NCBI GenBank assembly: GCA_023443285.1
Contig: JAEZVB010000111.1
Coordinates: 17,119 to 81,118, forward strand
Origin: Bacillota bacterium
GTDB taxonomy: Bacteria > Bacillota > Negativicutes > Sporomusales > Sporomusaceae
Length of the DNA stretch: 64,000 bases
Direction: 5' to 3'
The position numbers and the translations under genes were made by a program. Position 1 is the stretch's first letter. Each line of letters starts with the position of its first letter. The notes beneath the pieces were generated by a model. It was not told the origin of the DNA. It was given only the letters and a program-made list of their open reading frames with translations, and did no database searches. Positions 25,819 to 34,327 of this stretch are shown here, piece by piece.

Positions 25819-28800
25819 ATGAATAAAGTAATGAAAACAATGGATGGCAATGAAGCTGCAGCTTATATATCGTACGCTTTTACTGAGGTTGCAACAATTT
25901 ATCCGATTACTCCATCTTCCCCAATGGCTGAGCATGTTGACGTATGGTCAGCCCAAGGCAAAAAGAATTTATTCGGACAAACGGTACGTTTGGTGGAAAT
26001 GCAGTCAGAGGCTGGAGCTATTGGTGCTATGCATGGCTCTTTGGAAGCAGGAACATTAACTACTTCGTATACCGCTTCCCAGGGCTTATTGCTCATGATA
26101 CCAACAATGTATCGCCTATCCGGACAATTGAAACCGGGGGTGCTTCATGTAAGTGCACGTACAGTCGGTACGCATGCTTTTTCAATATTTGGCGATCATT
26201 CGGATGTTATGGCTTGCAGACAGACTGGTTTTGCTATGCTATCAACGGGAAGCGTCCAGGAAGTGATGGATTTAACGGCGGTTGCCCATTTAGCTGCCAT
26301 TAAGGGCAGAATTCCGTTTTTACATTTCTTTGATGGGTTTAGAACATCTCATGAAATTCAAAAAGTGGAATGTTTGGAGTATGAGGAACTCAACAGTTTG
26401 CTAGATGAGCAAGCTTTGGAAGAATTCCGTAAGAACTCTTTGAATCCTGAGCGGCCAGTGATGCGAAGTGCGGTGCAAAATCCCGATGTATTCTTTCAGG
26501 CAAGAGAAGCCGCAAACCCATTTTATAATAATTTACCGGATATTGTCGAAAATTGCATGAATGAAATTAACAAGATAACAGGCAGGAATTATAAACTGTT
26601 CAATTATTACGGTGCAGCAGACGCAGAAGCCGTTATTGTTGCCATGGGCTCTGTAAGTGGAGCCATTCAGGAAACCGTAGATGCCTTGAACAAACAAGGG
26701 AAAAAAGTAGGCTATCTCCAGGTGCATCTATATAGACCGTTTTCACTAAAACACTTCCTTAAGGAAATGCCAGCAACCGTAAAGAAAGTTACCGTTTTGG
26801 ATCGCACCAAGGAATCGGGTGCCCTAGGCGAACCTTTATATCTGGATATTTGCACCGCGTTGATTGACCAGCCGATAAGACCACAAATTCTCTCTGGTCG
26901 GTACGGATTGTCCTCTAAAGACGTTACGCCGGCCCAGATGATAGCTGTCTATAACAATATGATGAGCGATGCACCGAAAAAATACTTTACTGTAGGTATT
27001 AATGACGATGTAACCCATTTATCGCTTCCTGTAGGAAAAGAGATTGATCTTGCCGATGCAGGAACAATCAGCTGCAAATTCTGGGGGCTTGGTTCTGACG
27101 GAACCGTGGGTGCAAACAAAAACTCTATAAAAATTATCGGCGATCACACTGATCAGTATGTACAGGCATATTTTGAGTATGATACGAAAAAATCAGGCGG
27201 GATTACCAAGTCACACTTGCGTTTTGGGAAAAAGCCCATCCGTTCCAGTTATTATGTAAAAATGGCTGATTTTGTTGCTTGTCACAATCCTTCTTATATC
27301 AGTAAATATGATATTGTTTCAGATATAAAAAATAATGGTGTCTTTTTATTAAACTGCAGTTGGACAGGAAAAGAACTGGACGAAAATCTGCCGGCAAAGG
27401 TAAAAAGAGCGTTGGCAGAAAAAAAGGTTCAGTTTTATATCATTGATGCAATTAGCATAGCTAAAGAAATTGGTTTAGGGAACCGTTTCAATAGCATTCT
27501 CCAGGCTGCTTTCTTTAAACTGGCCAATGTGATTCCGGTGACTCAGGCTGCTAACTATATGAAAGAAGCAATCCTAAAAACCTACGGCAAAAAAGGCGAT
27601 AAAATTATCCAATTGAATTATGCGGCAGTAGACCAAGGTATAGCAAGTGTGCAGCAGGTGGAGATTCCGGCATCCTGGTTGAACGTAGTAGATGAGGGAA
27701 CCGAAGAAAATAACGAGCTGCCTGACTTTGTAAAGAATATGATGATACCGATGAATAATCAAAAGGGCGATGACCTTCCTGTAAGCTCCTTTGTGGGCAG
27801 AGAAGACGGCACGTTTCCGCTGGGAACATCAGCTTTTGATAAACGCGGTATTGCTGTTGATGTGCCGGAATGGCTAGCAGACAACTGTCTGCAATGCAAT
27901 CAGTGCGCTTATGTATGTCCGCATGCTGCTATCCGACCCTTTTTGCTTACTGGGGAGGAAACGGCAGGAGCTCCTGAAGGCTATGGCACCAGAAAGGCTA
28001 AGGGAAGTGGCTTAGAAAGCTATCAGTACCGTATGCAGGTAGATGTAATGGATTGTTATGGTTGCGGAAGCTGTGCACAAGTTTGTCCGGCTAAGGAAAA
28101 AGCATTAATTATGAAACCGCTTGAAACGCAAAAAGAGCAGGCGGCAAACTGGGAATATTCCCTGAAGCTTTCGCACAAGGATAATCCGTTAGACAAGTTT
28201 ACTGTGAAGGGAAGCCAGTTTGAACAGCCGCTGCTTGAATTTTCTGGTGCTTGCGCAGGCTGCGGTGAGACTCCTTACATGAAACTGCTGACTCAGCTGT
28301 TTGGAGACAGGATGTATGTGGCCAATGCAACCGGTTGTACCCAAGCTTGGGGTGCGGCGGCGCCTTGTTTCCCGTATACGGTGAATAAGGACGGCTGTGG
28401 TCCGGCATGGTCAAACTCCTTATTCGAAAACAATGCGGAATTCAGCTTGGGTATGTGTTTGGCCGTGAAGCAACAACGGCAGCGTCTTGCCATGAAACTC
28501 GAGCAGTTAATGCAAATTACCCAGAACGAGGTTCTTAAAGAAGCCATTAAGACCTGGCTAGAACATATTGATGATGAAAAAGCTACAAAAGTGGTAAGCA
28601 AAGCGTTACTTGTGGCGCTGACAGCAGGTAAGCTTACGGGTGAAGAACAAACAATACAAGAATATATTTTGAATAATAAAGAACACCTTATAAAGAAATC
28701 TATGTGGATGTATGGCGGCGATGGCTGGGCTTATGATATTGGGTATGGCGGACTGGATCATGTACTGGCATCAGGAGAGAATGTTAATATTTTGGTTGTT

Positions 28801-29343
28801 GATACTGAAGTATACTCCAATACGGGCGGACAATCCTCAAAAGCCACACCAATTGGGGCAGTTGCCCAGTTTGCTGCTTCAGGCAAAAAAATCCAGAAAA
28901 AAGATCTAGGGATGCTTGCTATGACTTATGGCTATGTCTATGTAGCCCAAGTAGCTATGGGAGCAAATCAGGCGCAATTAGTTAAGGCATTAAAAGAAGC
29001 AGAAAGTTACAACGGCCCATCACTGGTTATTGCTTATGCGCCATGTATCAGCCATGGTCTGGCAAAAGGAATGGGTTATGCCCAACAGGAAGCGAAAAAT
29101 GCGGTTGAAGCAGGTTATTGGCATCTCTATCGATATAACCCCCTGCTTAAAAATGAAGAAAAAAATCCATTTGTGCTGGATTCAAAAGAACCACAGGCAG
29201 ATTTTAAAGAGTTCTTGATGGGTGAAGTAAGATACTCTGCTTTAGTAAGAAGTTTCCCGGAACAAGCACAAGAGTTATTTGCGGCAGCAGAAAAAGCAGC
29301 TATTGAAAAATTTCTGACATATAAAAAAATGGCTGAAAAATAA
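25819..29343 (+). CDS. por: pyruvate:ferredoxin (flavodoxin) oxidoreductase, single-chain
   Basis: A homodimeric-type PFOR of about 1,174 residues that converts pyruvate and CoA to acetyl-CoA, CO2 and reduced ferredoxin. The N-terminal domain has IYPITPSSPMAEHVD. Two 4Fe-4S motifs are CLQCNQCAYVCPHAAIRP and CYGCGSCAQVCPAKEKA. The TPP domain carries CAGCGETPYMKL, ATGCTQAWG and VYSNTGGQSSKATP. AAAGGGG at 25802-25808 favours ATG 25819 over the upstream ATG 25759. It is the first gene of the sigma-54-controlled operon inside the spoVK element. Action on 2-oxoacids other than pyruvate is possible in view of the next two genes. Confidence 0.95.
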   Translation: MNKVMKTMDGNEAAAYISYAFTEVATIYPITPSSPMAEHVDVWSAQGKKNLFGQTVRLVEMQSEAGAIGAMHGSLEAGTLTTSYTASQGLLLMIPTMYRLSGQLKPGVLHVSARTVGTHAFSIFGDHSDVMACRQTGFAMLSTGSVQEVMDLTAVAHLAAIKGRIPFLHFFDGFRTSHEIQKVECLEYEELNSLLDEQALEEFRKNSLNPERPVMRSAVQNPDVFFQAREAANPFYNNLPDIVENCMNEINKITGRNYKLFNYYGAADAEAVIVAMGSVSGAIQETVDALNKQGKKVGYLQVHLYRPFSLKHFLKEMPATVKKVTVLDRTKESGALGEPLYLDICTALIDQPIRPQILSGRYGLSSKDVTPAQMIAVYNNMMSDAPKKYFTVGINDDVTHLSLPVGKEIDLADAGTISCKFWGLGSDGTVGANKNSIKIIGDHTDQYVQAYFEYDTKKSGGITKSHLRFGKKPIRSSYYVKMADFVACHNPSYISKYDIVSDIKNNGVFLLNCSWTGKELDENLPAKVKRALAEKKVQFYIIDAISIAKEIGLGNRFNSILQAAFFKLANVIPVTQAANYMKEAILKTYGKKGDKIIQLNYAAVDQGIASVQQVEIPASWLNVVDEGTEENNELPDFVKNMMIPMNNQKGDDLPVSSFVGREDGTFPLGTSAFDKRGIAVDVPEWLADNCLQCNQCAYVCPHAAIRPFLLTGEETAGAPEGYGTRKAKGSGLESYQYRMQVDVMDCYGCGSCAQVCPAKEKALIMKPLETQKEQAANWEYSLKLSHKDNPLDKFTVKGSQFEQPLLEFSGACAGCGETPYMKLLTQLFGDRMYVANATGCTQAWGAAAPCFPYTVNKDGCGPAWSNSLFENNAEFSLGMCLAVKQQRQRLAMKLEQLMQITQNEVLKEAIKTWLEHIDDEKATKVVSKALLVALTAGKLTGEEQTIQEYILNNKEHLIKKSMWMYGGDGWAYDIGYGGLDHVLASGENVNILVVDTEVYSNTGGQSSKATPIGAVAQFAASGKKIQKKDLGMLAMTYGYVYVAQVAMGANQAQLVKALKEAESYNGPSLVIAYAPCISHGLAKGMGYAQQEAKNAVEAGYWHLYRYNPLLKNEEKNPFVLDSKEPQADFKEFLMGEVRYSALVRSFPEQAQELFAAAEKAAIEKFLTYKKMAEK

Positions 29344-29391
29344 GGTATATAATTTATGCTCTAATTTACAAAGCTAATGAGGTGTAAGTAG

Positions 29392-30321
29392 ATGATTAAA
29401 AAATTCGAAGAAATTGTAAAGACTGCCCAGGAAAAAGGACCAAAAACCATTGCCGTAGCTGTTGCGCAAGATTGTGAAGTACTGCTGGCAGTCAGTAACG
29501 CTAAAGAATTAGGGATAGCTGATGCTATCCTGGTTGGTAATGAGACGGAGATCCGACAGATCGCACTGGAAAATCAAATTAATATCGATAAGTTTAAAAT
29601 TATTGATCAAAAAGACAATGTAGAGGCATGCAGACTGGCTGTGCAACTTGTTGCCAAAGGTCAAGCGCAAATTGTCATGAAAGGCCTGGTAGATACCGCA
29701 ATAATACTCAAGGCGGTACTTGATAAAGAAATTGGGCTTAGAACCAATAATGTATTATCACATGTTGCGGTAGCTGATGTGGATGGATATGACAGATTGT
29801 TCTATATTACCGACGCAGCGATGAATATTGAGCCTGATTTGCAGACTAAAAAGCAGATTATTGAAAACTCGCTGCAAGTTGCTAATGCATTAGGTAATGA
29901 GTACCCGAAAGTGGCGTGCGTTTGTGCGGTGGAAAAAGTAAATCCTAAAATGAAGGCAACCTTAGATGCCGAGGCACTGGTAAAAATGAGTCAAGCTGGT
30001 GAACTAACAGGATGTATGGTAGCCGGGCCGCTTGCTCTTGATAATGCAGTGTCAGTTGAGGCTGCAAAACATAAGGGGATTAGCAATCCGGTAGCAGGTA
30101 ATGCCGATATATTGTTAATGCCATTTATCGAAGCGGGGAACATGGTATATAAATCAATTGTGTTTTTTGCCAAAGGTAAAATCGCAGGGATAGTTGTGGG
30201 AGCAAAAGCGCCGATTGTTTTGACTTCAAGGGCAGATTCTGATATTGCAAAGCTCAATTCAATCGCCATTGGCGTTTTGATGGCAAGTAAAAATGAGGAG
30301 AAGAATTGTTGTGAAAGATAA
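29392..30321 (+). CDS. ptb: phosphate butyryltransferase
   Basis: A 309-residue acyl-CoA:phosphate transferase of the Pta/Ptb family, which turns butyryl-CoA (or branched acyl-CoA) into the acyl phosphate. The family is recognised from [58 protein letters not shown] and [12 protein letters not shown]. Its size fits Ptb and is close to short Pta, but pairing with butyrate kinase settles the call. GAGGTG precedes the ATG. The 3' end overlaps the buk frame. With por and buk it could yield ATP from a 2-oxoacid. Confidence 0.92.
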   Translation: MIKKFEEIVKTAQEKGPKTIAVAVAQDCEVLLAVSNAKELGIADAILVGNETEIRQIALENQINIDKFKIIDQKDNVEACRLAVQLVAKGQAQIVMKGLVDTAIILKAVLDKEIGLRTNNVLSHVAVADVDGYDRLFYITDAAMNIEPDLQTKKQIIENSLQVANALGNEYPKVACVCAVEKVNPKMKATLDAEALVKMSQAGELTGCMVAGPLALDNAVSVEAAKHKGISNPVAGNADILLMPFIEAGNMVYKSIVFFAKGKIAGIVVGAKAPIVLTSRADSDIAKLNSIAIGVLMASKNEEKNCCER

Positions 30322-31390
30322 ATATAGAATATTAGCCATTAACCCTGGCTCCACATCCACCAAAATTACTGTTTACGATAATGAACTGTTACTTTTAGAA
30401 CAGGTAATTAGATATTCAAATGGGGAATTAGTGGGATTTACTAGTATTATTGAACAATATGAATTTAGAAAAAGTGGGATACTCAAAATATTGGAAGAAA
30501 ATAACATAAATTTGGCTACCCTGGATGCCGTAGTTGGGAGAGGCGGGTTGTTAAAACCCATTGATGGCGGCACTTATGCAGTCAATAAAGTTATGCTTAA
30601 CGATTTGCGTTATCCGAAAAACGGCAAGGAACATGCTTCGAATTTAGGCGGGGTTATTGCCAAGGAAATTGCTGATAGCTTAAACATTCCTGCCTATATT
30701 GTTGATCCTGTTGTTGTGGATGAACTTGCCGACGTTGCAAGAATATCCGGTTTGCCGGGCTATGACAGAAAAAGTATCTTTCATGCGTTAAATCATAAAG
30801 CTGTTGCCAGGAAGATTTCAAAGGAACTGGGCAAGTCTTATGAGGAAGCTAATTTGATCATTGCCCATATGGGTGGTGGAATAACGGTAGGCTCTCATCA
30901 AGGCGGCAGAGTCATTGATGTTAATGATGGTCTATATGGAGAGGGCCCGTTCTCGCCAGAAAGAACAGGTGGCTTACCAACAGGGCATTTAATTGATCTA
31001 TGCTTTTCGGGAAAATACACCTCAGATGAGGTAAGAAAAATAGTCGCAGGCAAGGGCGGACTAGTAGCCTATTTAAATACAAATGACGCAAGAGATGTGG
31101 TAAAGCTAATTGAAGCAGGCGATGAAAAAGCAAAACTAATCTATTCAGCGATGGCTTACCAGATAGCTAAAGAGATTGCAGCAAATGCAGCCGTTTTATT
31201 CGGCAAGGTGGATGCTATTGTTTTAACCGGTGGTCTGGCTCATGAAAAAAACTTGGTAGAAATGATTACTGAGCGAGTAAGCTTTATTGCCGATGTCAAA
31301 GTTGTTCCAGGCGAAAACGAAATGATTGTGTTAACAGAAGGTACGCTGCGCGTACTTCGCGGCCAAGAGCAGGCAAAAGAATATAGGTAG
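30311..31390 (+). CDS. buk: butyrate kinase
   Basis: An ASKHA-fold acyl kinase of about 359 residues that makes ATP from butyryl phosphate. Motifs are [68 protein letters not shown] and [13 protein letters not shown]. The frame opens at ATG 30293, but GAGGAGAAG lies between that codon and GTG 30311, so GTG 30311 is the likely start; the gene overlaps the end of ptb. It is the last gene of the cargo operon and faces the recombinase gene across a bidirectional terminator. Confidence 0.93.
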   Translation: MKDKYRILAINPGSTSTKITVYDNELLLLEQVIRYSNGELVGFTSIIEQYEFRKSGILKILEENNINLATLDAVVGRGGLLKPIDGGTYAVNKVMLNDLRYPKNGKEHASNLGGVIAKEIADSLNIPAYIVDPVVVDELADVARISGLPGYDRKSIFHALNHKAVARKISKELGKSYEEANLIIAHMGGGITVGSHQGGRVIDVNDGLYGEGPFSPERTGGLPTGHLIDLCFSGKYTSDEVRKIVAGKGGLVAYLNTNDARDVVKLIEAGDEKAKLIYSAMAYQIAKEIAANAAVLFGKVDAIVLTGGLAHEKNLVEMITERVSFIADVKVVPGENEMIVLTEGTLRVLRGQEQAKEYR

Positions 31391-31444
31391 AGTAAATGAT
31401 ATACCAAATCATTATTTGTAGGTTAACGAGATCTGATATTTGAG

Positions 31445-31486
31445 AAATGAACCTAGTTCACTACTGAAGTGAATTAGGTTCATTTT
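31445..31486. terminator. bidirectional terminator between buk and the recombinase
   Basis: AAATGAACCTAGTTCACT pairs with AGTGAATTAGGTTCATTT (one mismatch), with T-runs readable on both strands. The recombinase stop codon lies inside the stem. Confidence 0.85.
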
Positions 31487-33006
31487 AAGTTAAGTTGAAC
31501 ATTGATTTCAGGTCGACTTCCACGGCCGCGGGTGTTGTCAACTCGTTCAACAATTACCGTATTTAAGATTGCACGTAAGGCCGCTTTTTTTTCTTCTAAA
31601 GAAAAATCACCAATATCTAGATTGAGCTTTATTGTTGCAGCAATATCACCGATCAAGCAGGCAGGGGTACTAGCAGCTACTTCGGCTTCATGCGATTTCT
31701 TCCTTTGAGTAATGTCAGTTAACTGCTTATGAATATCTCTTAATTGACTTTCTACTTCAGCTTCAGTTAATATCTTTTGGCGATACCAGCGAAGTAAGGT
31801 TTCTTCTTGCTGAAACAAATTTTTTTCAGTTTTAACAATTTGATCAAGCGCGGCTTTATGTTTATCGGAATCTTCTTTTGGCGGAAGTGCTTTGATATAT
31901 TCTTCCACTTGCAAAGGGTTATGACAGAGCTTCAATAGGTAATTAAAGACATAATCATCCAGCAGTCTAGTGGGTACTTGTCTTGCGGTACACGGTTCTT
32001 GTCCGGAATATATGTAGGATGAGCTTTTTTTGCTTAAACAGGCGTAGTAACTAATGAGTTTTTTACAGCCAGAATGGGATATTATCATAGACCGCCCACA
32101 ATTAGCGCAAGTAACAAGTCCGTTTAAAAGATAATCGTGTTTCAAGTTACGCTTAGCCAAGTATTTGTTTTCTTGTAATTGCTCTTGTGCAGCCTGCCAG
32201 GTAACTTCATCAATAATTGCCGGAACAGGTATAGGAATCCACTCTGATTCTGGCCTAAGAGTCCGCTTTCTTTTGCTTAAACCGATTTTTTCATACCGAT
32301 ATTTCATTGAATAGATTACACCTATATATAAGCTATTCGTTAATATTCTGTGTATGCTGGAGACAATCCATGTCTTTTTAGCCCTAGGTGATGGAATACC
32401 TCGGGCATTTAACTCTTTACATATCAGGGCAGTACCCATTTTTTCTTTTACAATAAAGTCAAAAATCATTTTTACAATTTTGGCCTCCGATTCGTTTATA
32501 ACATAAGTGCTTTTGTCTGAATCAAACGTATAACCGAAAGGCTTAGTATTACTTATAACCAGGCCTTTGGAAGCTTTGCCACGTTTGCCGCGCATAGTTC
32601 GTTCTTTGATTTTTTCCTTTTCATATTCGGCTACTATGCCTTGAAATTTGTACATTAGCTCACCTTCCGATGTAGCTTCGAAATTTACCGATGCAAATTT
32701 ACGCAGGGCGCCAGCTTTAGCTATTTCTTCGGAAATAATGAGCAGATGAATTGTTTTACGGGCTAATCGGTCAGGGGCATAAGCAATTACTACATCGAAA
32801 AACTTGTTTTTAAGTTTTACTCGTAATTTAGTCAAAGCCGGGCGGTCAATAAACTCACCGGAATACCCATCATCAATAAATTCCTCTACACTGGTTGCAC
32901 CTAATTCAAAAGCATACTTGCGACAAGCTTCTAACTGGGTATCAATGGAATAACCTTTCTCGGCTTGCTGATCCGTAGATACGCGGACATATATTGCTGC
33001 ATTCAT
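31480..33006 (-). CDS. large serine recombinase of the spoVK element
   Basis: A site-specific recombinase of about 508 residues. The N-terminal resolvase domain has AAIYVRVSTDQQAEKGYSI with catalytic Ser10, then DDGYSG, RPAL and YAPDRLARK. The recombinase domain (about 160-260) is followed by a zinc ribbon with CANCGRSMI and two later cysteines, and a coiled-coil segment (about 385-450) as in SpoIVCA-type enzymes. The frame opens at GTG 33015, but AAGGA at 33017-33021 is only one base from it and about ten from ATG 33006, which starts MNAAIYVRVS. It sits at the right end of the element, facing inward, and should cut the GT cores at both ends. Confidence 0.95.
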   Translation of the reverse strand: MNAAIYVRVSTDQQAEKGYSIDTQLEACRKYAFELGATSVEEFIDDGYSGEFIDRPALTKLRVKLKNKFFDVVIAYAPDRLARKTIHLLIISEEIAKAGALRKFASVNFEATSEGELMYKFQGIVAEYEKEKIKERTMRGKRGKASKGLVISNTKPFGYTFDSDKSTYVINESEAKIVKMIFDFIVKEKMGTALICKELNARGIPSPRAKKTWIVSSIHRILTNSLYIGVIYSMKYRYEKIGLSKRKRTLRPESEWIPIPVPAIIDEVTWQAAQEQLQENKYLAKRNLKHDYLLNGLVTCANCGRSMIISHSGCKKLISYYACLSKKSSSYIYSGQEPCTARQVPTRLLDDYVFNYLLKLCHNPLQVEEYIKALPPKEDSDKHKAALDQIVKTEKNLFQQEETLLRWYRQKILTEAEVESQLRDIHKQLTDITQRKKSHEAEVAASTPACLIGDIAATIKLNLDIGDFSLEEKKAALRAILNTVIVERVDNTRGRGSRPEINVQLNLK

Positions 33007-33019
33007 ATATACCACGTCC

Positions 33020-33202
33020 TTAATTATCTGTTTTTCTTATAGCTGTCTGGGCTAGTTTGATTCGTTTTAATAAGGCGTCAAGGAGTGGCAACATAAATTT
33101 TTTGCTGTATGTATCTTGCAGATGAGCATCATAATTTTGCAGAGATATATTTATGATAGGACTCATACTTTCTTTACATTTAGCCTTAGTGGTCACGTAC
33201 AT
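33020..33202 (-). CDS. small ORF upstream of the recombinase; candidate directionality factor
   Basis: A frame of about 60 residues ending in TAA, whose stop overlaps the recombinase's AAGGA, so the two are probably cotranscribed and translationally coupled. Sequence such as MSPIINISLQNYDAHLQDTY and LPLLDALLKRIKLAQTAIRK suggests a short, basic, helical protein; no family is recognised. The start is uncertain: ATG 33202 has GAGG only two bases away, and ATG 33163 (MSPII...) has a weak AAAGAAAG. Small partners that permit excision are known for large serine recombinases, so this is a positional candidate only. Confidence 0.45.
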   Translation of the reverse strand: MYVTTKAKCKESMSPIINISLQNYDAHLQDTYSKKFMLPLLDALLKRIKLAQTAIRKTDN

Positions 33203-33213
33203 CACCTCAACTA

Positions 33214-33221
33214 ATCGTATG
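33214..33221 (-). promoter_or_regulatory. possible sigma-E type -10 element for the recombinase
   Basis: On the minus strand CATACGAT matches the mother-cell sigma-E -10 CATACANT in seven of eight positions. The -35 region at the right spacing is poor (TCAATCA), so this is tentative. Confidence 0.3.
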
Positions 33222-33301
33222 CAGGTGATGGTTGTCTGATTGATAAATTTCCATATGAAAAACTATGAGTTTTTCAACTTGCTAGCAAGCCTGGGTTTAT
33301 T

Positions 33302-33328
33302 TATGCTGATTTGCATCCTGGGTTTTGT
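33302..33328 (+). repeat. right inner arm and attR core GT of the spoVK element
   Basis: TATGCTGATTTGCA, then TCCTGGGTTTT (33302-33326), followed by GT (33327-33328). It is the inverted partner of 23733-23757. Confidence 0.85.
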
Positions 33329-33740
33329 GAAATCCATGGAAGATCATAAAGATGAATTTATCTTAATTTTGGCTGGATATAGGCGGGAAATGGATAATTT
33401 TTTACAGACAAATCCAGGGCTGCATTCACGGTTTCCGATACATATTAATTTTCCGGACTATAATAAACAGGAATTATTGCAAATTGCTGAACAAATGTGT
33501 GTTAAACGTCAATATCAGCTTAATGCTCAGGCGAAAAATGCCTTGTTAAATTTGCTTAACCCGCCTGATGCTATGAGCGGCGATAATTTTGGCAATGCCC
33601 GTACTGTACGAAATATTATTGAGAAGGCTATTCGGAGGCAGGCCGTTCGCTTAATAAGCAAACATTTTACCACCAGGGAAGAATTAATGGTTATAGAACC
33701 CTGCGATTTAGTGGAGGTGGGAAAATGCGTGAATGTGTAA
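33327..33740 (+). CDS. spoVK: spoVK, 3' segment (split by an intervening element)
   Basis: C-terminal part of SpoVK. It starts in the GTG codon of VKSMEDHKDEFILILAGYRREM and continues with NPGLHSRFPIHINFPDYN, which carries the arginine finger region, then the helical lid (GNARTVRNIIEKAIRRQAVRL). The frame is open leftward to 33240 into the element, but that stretch has no ribosome-binding site and no SpoVK similarity, so it is not an independent gene. It should be translated only after excision joins it to 23188-23732. Its 3' end overlaps the start of the GTPase gene by 16 bases. Confidence 0.92.
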   Translation: MKSMEDHKDEFILILAGYRREMDNFLQTNPGLHSRFPIHINFPDYNKQELLQIAEQMCVKRQYQLNAQAKNALLNLLNPPDAMSGDNFGNARTVRNIIEKAIRRQAVRLISKHFTTREELMVIEPCDLVEVGKCVNV

Positions 33741-34327
33741 TTATCGGTCGTCCTAATTCTGGTAAGACTTTATTTGCGCTTAACTTTGCCGGATATCTTG
33801 GAACAAAAGATATTGACGTGACGTTTCGAACTTATGATGGGTTGATGACTTGTCGCCATTTTTCACTTGAAGAAGCTAAACGAGAATTATGCGGCAATAC
33901 TGTGCATAAGACTAGTTCTTTACAGTCAATGGTTTTAAATATGAAAGTTGGCAAAACAACAGTTAATTTTAAACTTACCGATACGTGCGGGGTTAGTGAA
34001 CAAATTCATCATGATGAAAGAATTCGCAAAGGTATGGCTCAGACTATTGGGCTGTTACGTTCTGTTGATCTTATATTGCATGTAGTGGACTTGTCACTTA
34101 TTAATAAAGAGTTTCGCAATAAATCCTCTATTGACAATGAACTTTATAACTATGGTAAGATTTCTAAGTCGTATTTACTGCTTGGGAATAAATATGACTT
34201 AAATGCTGCTAAGAGTAATTACCTAAATTTGGTTGCTGCTTTCCCTAAAGCAATGATAGTACCGATTTCGGCATTATATAGTCAGGGGTTTAGGGAGGTA
34301 AAAGCTTGTGTGGCCAGAAATATTTGA
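33725..34327 (+). CDS. small Era-like GTPase, unknown role
   Basis: A 200-residue GTPase with G1 IIGRPNSGKTLFALNF, G3 in LTDTCGVSE (DxxG) and G4 GNKYDL (NKxD), and a terminal VPISALYSQGF resembling G5. The start ATG 33725 has GGAGGTGG upstream and overlaps the end of spoVK, so it is translationally coupled to it and may belong to the same mother-cell transcript. With the element in place, this gene is cut off from the spoVK promoter. It overlaps the next gene by 20 bases. Confidence 0.8.
   Translation: MRECVIIGRPNSGKTLFALNFAGYLGTKDIDVTFRTYDGLMTCRHFSLEEAKRELCGNTVHKTSSLQSMVLNMKVGKTTVNFKLTDTCGVSEQIHHDERIRKGMAQTIGLLRSVDLILHVVDLSLINKEFRNKSSIDNELYNYGKISKSYLLLGNKYDLNAAKSNYLNLVAAFPKAMIVPISALYSQGFREVKACVARNI

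Larger units (their letters stand above)
23731..33326. mobile_element. 9,596-bp 'skin'-like intervening element inserted in spoVK
   Basis: The boundaries are set by three observations. SpoVK homology breaks at 23731 and resumes at 33327. Both junctions share the dinucleotide GT. The inner flanks, 23733-23757 and 33302-33326, are inverted repeats of each other (23 of 25), so the excised circle would carry a palindromic site centred on GT, as in attP of large serine recombinases. The element encodes such a recombinase at its right end, facing left, plus a sigma-54 activator and a por-ptb-buk operon. No capsid, portal, terminase, replication or conjugation gene is present, so it appears domesticated. 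Developmental excision is inferred by analogy with the Bacillus and Clostridioides sigK elements. Confidence 0.9.

Noticed and set aside
27574..28601. Several minus-strand open frames over the PFOR gene.
   Set aside because: They are shadows of a long, well-conserved gene; none has a start signal or recognisable motif.
23731..33326. The element as a transposon or prophage.
   Set aside because: There is no target-site duplication beyond GT, no DDE transposase, and no capsid, portal, terminase, lysis or replication gene.
33240..33740. Treating the whole open frame from 33240 as a separate 166-residue gene.
   Set aside because: No ribosome-binding site or promoter fits, and its first 29 codons are element sequence without SpoVK similarity.
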